NCBI GenBank assembly: GCA_030625815.1
Contig: DAOUQF010000008.1
Coordinates: 1 to 64,000, forward strand
Source of the DNA: Eubacteriales bacterium
GTDB taxonomy: Bacteria; Bacillota; Clostridia; Tissierellales; GPF-1
Length of the DNA stretch: 64,000 nucleotides
Direction of reading: 5' to 3'
This document shows positions 34,377 through 43,113 of the stretch, piece by piece. Numbering within the stretch: the first letter of the stretch is position 1; each line of letters opens with the position of its first letter. Under the pieces are notes generated by a model that was not told the origin of the DNA, ran no database searches, and saw only the letters and a list, made by a program, of their open reading frames with translations. A program made the position numbers and the translations under genes.

Positions 34377-37076
34377 ATGCTAGAAGATAAGTTGTTGGAC
34401 CTTGCGAATAAAATCAGTCGAACGAAACGCGGAAAAAAGAACGGCATTACAGTGGAGGATCCGGAATACAAAATTTTACTTCCAATCATCACGAAAGATA
34501 TGGCGGATGTTGCGCTCTGTCTTGAATTGAGAAAGCCGTTGAGCGCGGAAGATGTAGCGCCTATGTGTGGAAAATCCGTAGAGAAAACTTCGAAACTCTT
34601 GTGGGAAGTTGCCGTTGCGGGCATGGCCTTTGTCAATAAGATTGATGGCGTGGACAAATACTGGCAGGAACTTTGGGTTCCTGGCCATATGGAAATGGTT
34701 GTAAACAACAAGGAGAATATTGTAAAATATCCCGAACTTGGCGCAGCGTTTGATGCCTATGGGAAAAAGAAAGGTCCGGTAGCTGCAGGAATTGTACCGG
34801 TTGGCGCGGGTCCGATGCGCGTTATTCCCATTGAGCAATCCATTGACGGTGAAACCAGAAACGCCTCTTATGAGGAAGTTTCGAAATTTCTCAATGAAAA
34901 TACGATCTTCTCTGTTTCGGATTGCGCTTGCCGTACATCGCGGGAAGCCATGGGTGAAGGTTGTGGTCACCTGAAAGAAGACATGTGCATTCAGATGGGT
35001 CATGCCGCCGAATACTATATCCGAACCGGCAGAGGGCGCGAGATCACTCGGGAAGAAGCCTTTGAAGTGATTCAATTAGCGGAAGAAAATGGATTGATGC
35101 ATAGCATACCGAATACGGATGGACCGGGAAAAACCCATGCCATTTGTAATTGTTGCGGTTGTGGATGCTTCTCCATGAGAATTGCAAATATGTACACCAA
35201 TCCCGATATGATTCGATCAAACTATGTTTCCGTTGTCGATACAGACAAATGCGTGGGTTGTGGAGAATGTGTTGAGAATTGTCCGACCAATGCATTGAAA
35301 TTGGGTCGGAAAATTTGCGCGGAAACACCGGTTGAAGAAACTGCACGCGAGCTTCCTTATGATACGGAATGGGGTGAGGACAAATTCAATCCCGATTATC
35401 GGATTAACAGAGAAGTGGTCGTGGATACGGGATCCAGCCCTTGCAAGGCGGAATGTCCTGCGCATATCGGCATTCAGGGATATATCAAGCTGGCTGCCCA
35501 AGGAAGATATACGGAAGCATTGGAGTTGATCAAGCAAGAGAATCCGTTCCCAGCAGTGTGTGGACGTGTTTGTCCACGATATTGTGAATCGGTTTGTACC
35601 CGGGGGGATATTGACGATCCGATTGCGATCGACGATATCAAGAAATTTATTGCAGAACAAGATTTGAATCAGGATAACCGTTTTGTGCCGAAACTCAGAC
35701 ATCATTACGGCAATAAAATTGCTGTGATCGGTGCGGGTCCGGCGGGACTTTCTTGCGCGTACTACTTGGCTCTTGACGGATACAAGGTAACCGTGTTTGA
35801 AAAGCAAAAAGCATTGGGCGGCATGTTGACCCTTGGGATTCCCGCTTTCCGATTAGAGAAAGAGGTCATCAATGCAGAAATTGATATCCTAAAAGAATTG
35901 GGTGTTGCGTTTACGACCGGTGTTGAAATCGGCAAAGATGTCAGTCTGAACGACTTGCGAGGCCAAGGTTTTGAAGCATTCTATCTTGCGATCGGCGCTC
36001 AAGCCGGCAGAACCCTTGGAATTGAAGGAGAAAATGCTGCAGGCGTGATCACCGGTGTCGATTTCTTGCGTTCGGTTAACCTGGGCGAGGAAACGAAATT
36101 GCAAGGAAACGTGGTTGTAATCGGCGGGGGCAATGTTGCCATCGACGTAGCAAGGACCGCGACAAGAACGGGCGCGTCCAATGTGGATCTGTTCTGTCTC
36201 GAAAATCGCAAAGAGATGCCTGCCCTTGATGAAGAAATCGAAGAAGCGATGGAAGAAAAGATTGTGATTAACAATTCTTGGGGACCAACACGGATCATCA
36301 CAGAAAATGGCCGGGTAACAGGGGTGGAATTCAAAAAATGCATTTCAATCTTTGATGAAAACAAACGATTTAGTCCGGTATACGATGAGAGCGAAATGAG
36401 GGTTGTTGAAGCTGATCATGTTTTGATTTCAGTCGGACAGGGAATCGATTGGGGCGATTTGATCGCAGACAGCAAGATCGTATTGAATCCCAACAAGACC
36501 ATTCAAGCGGATGCTGTTACCTTCCAAACTGGGGAACCCGATGTATTCACCGGCGGTGATGTATTGACAGGTCCTAAGTTTGCGATCGACGCGATTGCCT
36601 TTGGTAAAGAAGGCGCCATCTCCATTCATCGTTATGTTCAACACGGACAAAGCTTAACCCTTGGCCGAATCAAGCGGGAGTATACAGCTTTTGACAAAGC
36701 GGAGCTTGATCTTGACAGCTATGATCGCCTGCCAAGACAAACAGCAAAGCATGCGGATGCAAATCCAGCCCTGGTAACTTTCAAGGATACTCGCGGCACG
36801 TTGACAGAAGAGCAGATCCAGAAAGAAACAGAGCGTTGTTTGGGTTGCGGTTCCACGGTTGTGGATGAATTTATGTGTGTAGGCTGCGGGGTATGTACAA
36901 CAAAATGTAAATTTGATGCCATTAAATTGGTTAGAAAGTATGACAATGCAAATCCTGAGTTTAAGGATATGAAATCTACGATTATGAAATATGCCTTAAA
37001 GCGCAAGGTGAGAATTGCTGTCAAGAAACCGGTAAAAGCAGTGAAGGCAGCTTTTGCTGGCGGCGGAGCCAAATAA
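34377..37076 (+). CDS. Large NfnL/GltD-like FAD and iron-sulfur oxidoreductase
   Basis: An 899-residue multidomain cytosolic protein. Residues 1-130 look helical, winged-helix-like. Cys-rich segments follow near 185 ('SVSDCACRTSREAMGEGCGH') and 250 ('CNCCGCGCF'), and a [4Fe-4S] motif 'CVGCGECVENCP' lies near 291. From about 355 it is GltD-like: 'CKAECPAHIGIQGYI', FAD site 'IAVIGAGPAGLSCAY' near 447, NAD(P) site 'VVVIGGGNVAIDVA' near 580. The C-terminus adds another cluster ('CVGCGVCTTKCKFDA'). Such proteins channel electrons between NAD(P)H and ferredoxin. It lies between hypB and hypA, 30 and 36 bp away, so it belongs to the nickel-related operon. Specific partner unknown. Confidence 0.88.
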   Translation: MLEDKLLDLANKISRTKRGKKNGITVEDPEYKILLPIITKDMADVALCLELRKPLSAEDVAPMCGKSVEKTSKLLWEVAVAGMAFVNKIDGVDKYWQELWVPGHMEMVVNNKENIVKYPELGAAFDAYGKKKGPVAAGIVPVGAGPMRVIPIEQSIDGETRNASYEEVSKFLNENTIFSVSDCACRTSREAMGEGCGHLKEDMCIQMGHAAEYYIRTGRGREITREEAFEVIQLAEENGLMHSIPNTDGPGKTHAICNCCGCGCFSMRIANMYTNPDMIRSNYVSVVDTDKCVGCGECVENCPTNALKLGRKICAETPVEETARELPYDTEWGEDKFNPDYRINREVVVDTGSSPCKAECPAHIGIQGYIKLAAQGRYTEALELIKQENPFPAVCGRVCPRYCESVCTRGDIDDPIAIDDIKKFIAEQDLNQDNRFVPKLRHHYGNKIAVIGAGPAGLSCAYYLALDGYKVTVFEKQKALGGMLTLGIPAFRLEKEVINAEIDILKELGVAFTTGVEIGKDVSLNDLRGQGFEAFYLAIGAQAGRTLGIEGENAAGVITGVDFLRSVNLGEETKLQGNVVVIGGGNVAIDVARTATRTGASNVDLFCLENRKEMPALDEEIEEAMEEKIVINNSWGPTRIITENGRVTGVEFKKCISIFDENKRFSPVYDESEMRVVEADHVLISVGQGIDWGDLIADSKIVLNPNKTIQADAVTFQTGEPDVFTGGDVLTGPKFAIDAIAFGKEGAISIHRYVQHGQSLTLGRIKREYTAFDKAELDLDSYDRLPRQTAKHADANPALVTFKDTRGTLTEEQIQKETERCLGCGSTVVDEFMCVGCGVCTTKCKFDAIKLVRKYDNANPEFKDMKSTIMKYALKRKVRIAVKKPVKAVKAAFAGGGAK

Positions 37077-37112
37077 GAGCGGTTTTTGCTTTTGAAGAAA
37101 GAGGTGAGCGCA

Positions 37113-37457
37113 TTGCATGAACTGGGTATCGTGTTTCATGTTGTTAAAACGGTTGAAGGCATTGCAAGACAAAACAATCTAACGGAAATCGATACGATTG
37201 TTCTCCAAATCGGTGAACTTTCAACGATTATTCCCAAATATATTGAAGCCTGTTTTCCGGCGGCGATTGACGGGACCTTCATGCAAGAGACGAAATTGGA
37301 AATCGAGATATTGCCGGGCAATGTGCGGTGCAAAAATTGCGATCATGTTTTCAATCTGATTGAGAACAAGGGCAATCAATGTCCAAGCTGCAGGAAGGAA
37401 GAGTGGGAATTGTTAAGCGGAAAAGAGTTTCTGATCAAGGAAATTATTGCGTGTTAG
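37113..37457 (+). CDS. hypA: Hydrogenase nickel metallochaperone HypA
   Basis: A 114-residue protein starting at TTG 37113 behind GAGGTG, which gives the sequence M-H-E-L-G-I. The first Met, His2 and Glu3 form the nickel site in HypA, so this start is functionally decisive; an in-frame start at 37086 would bury it. The zinc ribbon is 'CKNCDHVF' and 'CPSCRKEEWEL'. It hands nickel to HypB. It is followed 24 bp later by an ECF S component. Confidence 0.92.
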   Translation: MHELGIVFHVVKTVEGIARQNNLTEIDTIVLQIGELSTIIPKYIEACFPAAIDGTFMQETKLEIEILPGNVRCKNCDHVFNLIENKGNQCPSCRKEEWELLSGKEFLIKEIIAC

Positions 37458-37481
37458 CGGGTTATAAATAAGGAGGAAATT

Positions 37482-38024
37482 ATGAAAAGCAAGTCGGCAA
37501 AACCATTGGTATTATCAGGAGTATTGATTGCGATTGGCGTTGTGCTGCCAATTGTATTTCATGCCTTTGGAGGAGGTTCGGTATTTTTGCCGATGCATAT
37601 TCCGGTGCTGATAGCAGGTTTTTATTTGGAGGTGCCTTTCGCGTTGGCTGTAGGTGTTTTGATACCGTTGCTTAGTTCGATGATCACTGGAATGCCCCCG
37701 ATATTTCCAGTGCTGCCATTTATGATGGTTGAGTTGCCGACCTATGGAGTCATGGTAAGCGTATTGTATCGAAAACTGAAGGCAAATGTGTATAGTTCGT
37801 TGATTTTGAGCATGATCTGCGGGCGGATGATGGCAGGGGCTGCGGTTTGGGTATTGGCGACCTTCTTTATGGCGAAACTTCCAAGTCCGATGATTTTTAT
37901 CAGCGGTGCTGTTGTAAAAGGTATTCCAGGCATTTTGGTTCAGTTGATATTTATTCCGATTATTGTGATGACTGTGAAAAAAAAGAATTTGTTTCGAGAA
38001 ACACGAGATGTGATAGGCGGATAA
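37482..38024 (+). CDS. ECF transporter S component
   Basis: A 180-residue membrane protein with six hydrophobic segments. It has the S-component look ('GIVLPIVFHAFGGGSVFLPM'-like first loop, 'HIPVLIAGFYL', 'GVLIPLLSSMITGMPP'). S components bind a vitamin, metal or cofactor precursor and dock on a shared EcfAA'T module encoded elsewhere. Directly after hypA, a nickel- or cofactor-related substrate is a reasonable guess, but the substrate cannot be read from sequence. It is 21 bp from the methyltransferase gene. Confidence 0.78.
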   Translation: MKSKSAKPLVLSGVLIAIGVVLPIVFHAFGGGSVFLPMHIPVLIAGFYLEVPFALAVGVLIPLLSSMITGMPPIFPVLPFMMVELPTYGVMVSVLYRKLKANVYSSLILSMICGRMMAGAAVWVLATFFMAKLPSPMIFISGAVVKGIPGILVQLIFIPIIVMTVKKKNLFRETRDVIGG

Positions 38025-38045
38025 GAAGGCGATAGGAGTGTTGAA

Positions 38046-38645
38046 ATGAAATCGCAAAAAGATTTTTTTAATAGTGTGGCGGAATCGTGGGATCAAAAGT
38101 GCAAGCATGATATGACGAAGGTGGAGTCGATCCTGGATCTGGCTGAAATTGAGGCGGGAAACTATATTCTTGATGTGGGTACGGGAACCGGGATCTTGGT
38201 CCCGAGTTTAGCGCAACGCGTTACGCAATCAGGTCGAATCAAAGCGGTTGATGTAGCGGAAAAAATGATTGAAGTTGCCCGTGAGAAAAATCAGTATGAG
38301 AATGTGGTTTTCGAATGCAAGGATGCATTGGATGGCGAAGAAACCGAGATTGGTTATGATCATGTGATTTGTTATTCCATGTTTCCTCATTTTCCAGACA
38401 AGGCGAGGGCAATTAAAAAACTTTCGCGAAAAATCAAGGCGGGGGGAAGATTGGTGATCGGCCATTCTCAAAGTCGGGCTGCCATTAACAATCTGCACAA
38501 GCGGGTGGACAATGCGGTGAAGGAAGATAATTTGCCGTCCATGGTCACCCTGGAACAACTCTTCGAATCGGCGGGTCTTTCCGTCAGGCAAACGGTTGAC
38601 GATCTTGAGATGTTTGTGATTATCGGTGAACGGCCACAGAATTAA
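38046..38645 (+). CDS. Class I SAM-dependent methyltransferase
   Basis: A 199-residue methyltransferase of the UbiE/Methyltransf_11 type. Motif I is 'YILDVGTGTGILVPSLAQRV' near residue 40, the acidic 'IKAVDVAEKMIEVA' follows, and motif IV is in 'YDHVICYSMFPHFPDKARAI'. It is co-transcribed with the ECF S component, so it may modify the imported compound. No further specificity visible. Confidence 0.88.
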   Translation: MKSQKDFFNSVAESWDQKCKHDMTKVESILDLAEIEAGNYILDVGTGTGILVPSLAQRVTQSGRIKAVDVAEKMIEVAREKNQYENVVFECKDALDGEETEIGYDHVICYSMFPHFPDKARAIKKLSRKIKAGGRLVIGHSQSRAAINNLHKRVDNAVKEDNLPSMVTLEQLFESAGLSVRQTVDDLEMFVIIGERPQN

Positions 38646-38648
38646 ATC

Positions 38649-38683
38649 AAACTGGCTTCCCAAAAAGGGGGGCCGGTTTTTTC
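38649..38683 (+). terminator. Terminator of the hyp operon
   Basis: AAACTGGCTTCCC (38649-38661) pairs with GGGGGGCCGGTTT (38667-38679) with wobbles, then TTTTC. Confidence 0.7.
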
Positions 38684-38699
38684 TATCGTTTACCTTGTC

Positions 38700-38708
38700 A
38701 TGGTATAA
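38700..38708 (+). promoter_or_regulatory. Extended -10 promoter of the crp-type gene
   Basis: TGGTATAAT, an extended -10 box, lies 34 bp before the ATG at 38742. No clear -35 box precedes it. Confidence 0.55.
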
Positions 38709-38741
38709 TAGAGAAAACACAAACGGGTCGGAGGGTTGTAG

Positions 38742-39443
38742 ATGGAAGCAATTAGCTATACAAAATGGAGTACCATGATGAAGGGCTTTGAAATCTTTGA
38801 GGGAATCGAAGAGCCGGAGATCGATCGGCTTTTAAACTGCCTGCAGCCACGTGTAAGCGAATATAAGAAAAACGAACATATCAGTATCGAAAAGGACGGC
38901 ATCAGAAGAATTGGTATCGTGATGCGGGGAGAAGTGATGATCCTCAAGGAAAATGAAGTGGGCGACAGGGTGATCATCGGGAAGGTCAAGCGGAACGGAG
39001 GATTCGGAGAGATGCTGGCCTTTTCCAATAGTGATCAGCTGAATATTTCGGTGATGGCATCAAAGGACAGCCGGATTCTTTTCTTGACGCCTAAGCAAGT
39101 GCTGGGCACCTGCGCAAAGCTGTGTAACGGTCATAAAAGGCTGATTCAGAATATGCTGAAAATCGTAACGAAAAAGGGCGTTCAGCTGAACAGGAAGATC
39201 GACTATCTGTCCATCAAGGGGATCCGAAGAAAAATCAGCACCTATTTGTTGGAGCAAATGCACGAATCCGGGGAGGCTTGTTTTACAATCTCCTTGAACC
39301 GCAAGGAGATGGCGGAATTTCTGAACGTGTCCAGGCCGTCTTTATCGCGGGAAATGATCAAAATGAAAGAGGAAGGGATGATTGACTTTTACAAGGCCTC
39401 GTTTAAAATCCTAGATGAGAAGAGCTTGAGGGAAACCCTATAA
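38742..39443 (+). CDS. Crp/Fnr-family transcriptional regulator
   Basis: A 233-residue regulator with a cyclic-nucleotide-like beta barrel (residues 15-125, 'FGEMLAFSNSDQLNISVMAS') and a C-terminal winged HTH ('SLNRKEMAEFLNVSRPSLSR', residues 185-205). No N-terminal cysteine cluster for Fnr-type iron-sulfur sensing is visible. GGAGGG precedes the ATG. Located after the hyp operon but behind its own promoter; a regulatory link is possible, not shown. Confidence 0.9.
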   Translation: MEAISYTKWSTMMKGFEIFEGIEEPEIDRLLNCLQPRVSEYKKNEHISIEKDGIRRIGIVMRGEVMILKENEVGDRVIIGKVKRNGGFGEMLAFSNSDQLNISVMASKDSRILFLTPKQVLGTCAKLCNGHKRLIQNMLKIVTKKGVQLNRKIDYLSIKGIRRKISTYLLEQMHESGEACFTISLNRKEMAEFLNVSRPSLSREMIKMKEEGMIDFYKASFKILDEKSLRETL

Positions 39444-39608
39444 TCGTTTTAAGAGCGCTATCCAAGAAGATCTTCGAACCAAACGATATATGTGAGTAGC
39501 AAATTGGTACAAGATTGCTTGGTATAAGCAAAAAGCGGACATCGTCTTGTTGCTGGTGACTTTTATTGGAGAGGCGCTTGGTCCTTATTGAGCTGATTTT
39601 TCTGGTGA

Positions 39609-39640
39609 GTTGGTTTCCGTAAGGAAGCTAGCTTTTTTTT
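39609..39640 (+). terminator. Terminator in the spacer after the crp-type gene
   Basis: GTTGGTTTCC (39609-39618) pairs with GGAAGCTAGC (39623-39632) using wobbles, GTAA loop, then eight T residues. It is 165 bp after the regulator stop. The stretch 39444-39608 has no gene and could be a long 3' UTR or a small RNA. Confidence 0.6.
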
Positions 39641-39762
39641 ATTGCCAATAAATAGCAAAGTGAGGATTGAAATTGATCGCGAAGAGGGTAGGGTATATAT
39701 AAGACAATACTAAGTCGATTGATTGGCTAGAGCAGGATGATCAATCAGGCAAGGAGGAAAAA

Positions 39763-41628
39763 ATGAGTACGATAAAAGAGTCGATTATAAAGAGTTTGCA
39801 AAGAGCCTTTCTTACCTTTCAAACATTTCCAGTTGTCTTGGCAAGCGCCTTGGGATTTACACTGGTCACCTTGGTTCGCATTTGGATGGACTGGCCGCAG
39901 CAGGAACCCTATAACTTCTTATTCAATTGTCTGCATCTGGCTTTTTCCATGAGTGCTATTTTTGGATTGGCAGCCATCGCCATGGTTCAGGAGCGATATA
40001 ATGAGAAGAAAATATTTCTTGCGGCGAATCTGGCGGGAGCGGCCGCTGGGATCATTGCCTTTCTGCTTCTATACTTTTTGGGTGGAGCAGAACCTAGAAT
40101 AAGTGATTCTGTGGTTCTTCGTGTGTCCGAACTGGCAGCTGCGCGGATTTCCGTTGCGCTGATGGTTAGTTTTATCGGGTTTATCTATTTTGCTGGAAAG
40201 CCCAAGGATGAATCGGATTTTGCCAGGTCGTTGTTTATGACCCAGAAAGCTTTTTTGATTGCAGCCATTTACGGCGGTGTGATGATGAGCGGAACCTCCG
40301 GGATTGCCGGAGCGATTCAAGCGCTTTTGTATCGGAATATGACAAGCAAGGTCTATATGGTGCTGGGCGCCTTGATTGGATTTGTTGCCTTCGCCATCTT
40401 CGTTGGGTATTTTCCCGATTTCAGGAGGGGTCAAAAGGATTCACATCGGGAAGTTGCACAGAAACAACCGCGGTTTATTGAGGTTCTGTTTGAATATATC
40501 ATGGTCCCAATTGTGTTGGTTTTGACGGTCGTCTTGTTTTCTTGGGCCGGGAAAACCATAGTAATGGGAGACTGGTCTTCCTTTACCAGATTGTCCGGAA
40601 TTGTAATCAGCTATTCGATTGGAGGCATTTGGCTGCATATGATGGTCACGCGCCGCGAATCGGGAATCGCTACCTTTTATCGAAAAATCTATCCCATTGC
40701 CTTGCTTGTCATTCTGGCATTTGGGTTGTGGGCATTTGTGATTCAGTTGAACAAGGAAGGGCTTAAGACTCAGGAGTATTACTTTGCTCTGGTATGGTTG
40801 ACAGCTGGTGTTTCAGCGGTTTTCTTGATTCTGATGAAGGCCAAGGCGCATCCAAAGATTGCGGCGGCGATTTGCGTTGCGGCGGTTATTGGGGTGTTGC
40901 CTTTTATGGGCTATCATGTATTGCCGGTTAAGGCGCAAGTGAGTCGCTTGGAAAATATGCTGATCAATGAGGGGATCCTTGAGAATGATCAATTGATTCC
41001 AGCGGTTGTTGAACCCGATCAAGAGGTGCGGGAATCGATTACCGATGCGGTCAATTTTCTCGCCTATGAAGAGGGTGCGAAACTTCCAGCATGGTTCGAT
41101 GAACGCCTTGTAGAAAGCGATGTATTTAAACGCGAACTCGGATTTGCGAAGACTTGGCCAGAGTCTGAGTATGTGGATGGAAGAGGGGACGAGACATTAG
41201 GGACGTTTTTGATGTTGCCGAATGACGCCATCGACATCAGTGAGTATGAGTGGGCAGTTTACCTGCGGGAATATGCGGGGGCATACGATGGAGAAATATC
41301 GGTGTCAATCGATGGGGAGAAGGGCGAGTATGTGATCAACTGGGCGATTAATTATGAGACCGGGATCCCAAGATTGAAAATCTTGTTGGATGATCGTCTC
41401 ATTGTGGATCGTGATATGAAGGAGTATCTCGATAAAACAGCTGAAGATTTCCAATCCGGACAGACAAAAGAAATTCCGGATACCTACGAGCCTTTGAGCC
41501 TGAGGGTGGATAGTCCTGAAATGGATGTTTTGCTGGTTTTTAATCATATTAGTATTACGGTGGATCCTCGAGAGGATATCATCCGATATTATCTTGAATT
41601 GCAGGTTGTATATTTGAATGAGAAGTGA
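39763..41628 (+). CDS. DUF4153-domain membrane protein
   Basis: A 621-residue protein with about ten to eleven hydrophobic helices in the first 390 residues, then a roughly 230-residue soluble, probably extracytoplasmic C-terminal part rich in acidic residues. The N-terminal half matches the DUF4153 pattern as I know it (long polytopic protein starting 'ESIIKSLQRAFLTFQTFPVV'). Function unknown. AAGGAGG precedes the ATG. Monocistronic, ended by the hairpin at 41672. Confidence 0.75.
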   Translation: MSTIKESIIKSLQRAFLTFQTFPVVLASALGFTLVTLVRIWMDWPQQEPYNFLFNCLHLAFSMSAIFGLAAIAMVQERYNEKKIFLAANLAGAAAGIIAFLLLYFLGGAEPRISDSVVLRVSELAAARISVALMVSFIGFIYFAGKPKDESDFARSLFMTQKAFLIAAIYGGVMMSGTSGIAGAIQALLYRNMTSKVYMVLGALIGFVAFAIFVGYFPDFRRGQKDSHREVAQKQPRFIEVLFEYIMVPIVLVLTVVLFSWAGKTIVMGDWSSFTRLSGIVISYSIGGIWLHMMVTRRESGIATFYRKIYPIALLVILAFGLWAFVIQLNKEGLKTQEYYFALVWLTAGVSAVFLILMKAKAHPKIAAAICVAAVIGVLPFMGYHVLPVKAQVSRLENMLINEGILENDQLIPAVVEPDQEVRESITDAVNFLAYEEGAKLPAWFDERLVESDVFKRELGFAKTWPESEYVDGRGDETLGTFLMLPNDAIDISEYEWAVYLREYAGAYDGEISVSIDGEKGEYVINWAINYETGIPRLKILLDDRLIVDRDMKEYLDKTAEDFQSGQTKEIPDTYEPLSLRVDSPEMDVLLVFNHISITVDPREDIIRYYLELQVVYLNEK

Positions 41629-41671
41629 TCGAAAGAGGAGAGGCAAGGACAGAGCGAGAAGTGAGTTGAAG

Positions 41672-41700
41672 GGTAGCACCGATTGGGGTGCTGCCTTTTT
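41672..41700 (+). terminator. Terminator after the DUF4153 gene
   Basis: GGTAGCACC (41672-41680) pairs with GGTGCTGCC (41687-41695) and is followed by TTTTT. The remaining spacer to 41911 shows no convincing gene. Confidence 0.75.
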
Positions 41701-41911
41701 AAGAGGATGCCAGTTATTGGAAATGCAGAATCGTCGACAATGGATGAGCCCTATGGGTATGAGTGAAACAAGCGGCGGGAAACCAGGACCATGTTTGGCA
41801 AGGAAGCCATGAAAGTCAGGCGGTAAGCTTGACGGGAAAATTGATGGCGGGCATATTTGGAAAGATAATGGTGAAGACCACCGAGAAAGAATGGATCAAG
41901 GAGGCGGAAAA

Positions 41912-42430
41912 ATGAGTTTTTTGGAATTGGCAAAGAAACGATATTCGGTACGGTCATATACGTTGCAAAAGGTGGAAGAAGAGAAGCTGAACTTGATTCT
42001 TGAAGCGGCGCATGTGGCGCCTACGGGTGGAAACCGTCAGCCACAGCATCTGATTGTGGTGCAGAGCGAAGAGGGATTGGAGAAATTGGGGAAGGCTGCA
42101 AATATCTTTCACGCGCCTCTCGCAATCGTTGTTTGCAGTGACAAGGAAAAGGCATGGAAGCGACCCTATGAAGGCAAGACCTTGGAGGAAATCGATGCAA
42201 GCATTATTACGGATCACATGATGCTTATGGCAACGGATCTTGGACTGGGCAGCGTGTGGATTTGCAAGTTTGAGCCGGAGGTGTTGAGAGCGGAATTTGA
42301 ATTGCCGAGACATTTGGAACCCGTCAATATCCTGGTGATTGGATATGCGGATGGCAAAAAGAAGAGTCCTGATCGGCATGACGAGGATCGAAAACCATTG
42401 TCTGAAGTCGTTTCCTATGAACGGATCTAG
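41912..42430 (+). CDS. Nitroreductase-family FMN oxidoreductase
   Basis: A 172-residue short nitroreductase. 'LAKKRYSVRSYTLQKVEEEK' and 'VAPTGGNRQPQHLIVVQSEE' are the FMN-binding N-terminal features, 'DLGLGSVWICKF' near residue 110 the central one. Dimeric flavoprotein that reduces nitro, quinone or other substrates with NAD(P)H. Start ATG 41912 follows AAGGAGG. Confidence 0.9.
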   Translation: MSFLELAKKRYSVRSYTLQKVEEEKLNLILEAAHVAPTGGNRQPQHLIVVQSEEGLEKLGKAANIFHAPLAIVVCSDKEKAWKRPYEGKTLEEIDASIITDHMMLMATDLGLGSVWICKFEPEVLRAEFELPRHLEPVNILVIGYADGKKKSPDRHDEDRKPLSEVVSYERI

Positions 42431-42503
42431 AGAATAGTTGAAGGTTGTTGCAAATTGCGGAGGGTGTGCTGTATATCAGACGGTAAAAAAACAGTAGAAT
42501 TGG

Positions 42504-42536
42504 CAGTGTTAATCGAAAGATTGACACTGTTTTTTT
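42504..42536 (+). terminator. Terminator after the nitroreductase
   Basis: CAGTGTTAATC (42504-42514), GAAA tetraloop, GATTGACACTG (42519-42529), then eight T residues. Confidence 0.85.
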
Positions 42537-42613
42537 GTCCATTGTTTATCGTTTGCATGTATCATATAAGTATGAGTATCGAAAAATTGATGAATGGGAA
42601 GGGCGGGAAGCGA

Positions 42614-42973
42614 ATGAAGGCGGAAAAGATTAATATTGCTGAAAAGTTCGAGCAAGTGATAGAATACTGGGAACCAAAAATTATTGAGCAGATGAATGAC
42701 TATCAGTTTAAGTTGGCGAAATTCAAAGGGGATTTCACTTGGCATGATCATAAAGAAACGGATGAAGTGTTTTTTGTGATTGAGGGAGAAATGCAGATCG
42801 ATTTTCGAGATCGTAGCGTTGTTTTGAAAGCGGGAGAAATGTTTGTCGTTTCGAAAGGGGTGGAGCATAAGCCGTATGCGAAGGAAGAATGCAAGGTGAT
42901 GCTGATTGAACCTGCGGGAACGGTGAAAAAAGAACAACTATTCAACGAAGATTATTCAGGATATTTTCAGTGA
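42614..42973 (+). CDS. Cupin-domain protein
   Basis: A 119-residue single-domain cupin. Motif 1 'FTWHDHKETDEVFFVIEGEM' (near residue 40) holds two histidines and a glutamate as metal ligands. Motif 2 'GEMFVVSKGVEHKPYAKE' (near residue 77) holds the last histidine. The homologous region starts at 'MKAEKINIAEKFE', so ATG 42614 is chosen over in-frame starts upstream. Substrate or catalytic role unknown. Confidence 0.85.
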   Translation: MKAEKINIAEKFEQVIEYWEPKIIEQMNDYQFKLAKFKGDFTWHDHKETDEVFFVIEGEMQIDFRDRSVVLKAGEMFVVSKGVEHKPYAKEECKVMLIEPAGTVKKEQLFNEDYSGYFQ

Positions 42974-43113
42974 AAGCGAGTGCAAGCGGAAATCAGAAGG
43001 GTGGAAATTTGTTAAAGTAATAACAATATATTGTAGGAGTTGAAGGATATTGTTTATTAATTATCAATCTTTTCTTTGTTACAATAAATCCATTAAGCAA
43101 AGGAGGAATTGAA

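Noticed and set aside
41670-41700. T-box-like GGGTAGCACCG sequence
   Set aside because: It resembles a T-box antiterminator core, but no specifier loop or stem I lies upstream; a plain terminator of the DUF4153 gene explains it.
41618-41812. 64-codon frame after the DUF4153 gene
   Set aside because: It overlaps the end of the preceding gene and reads through its terminator; composition looks random.
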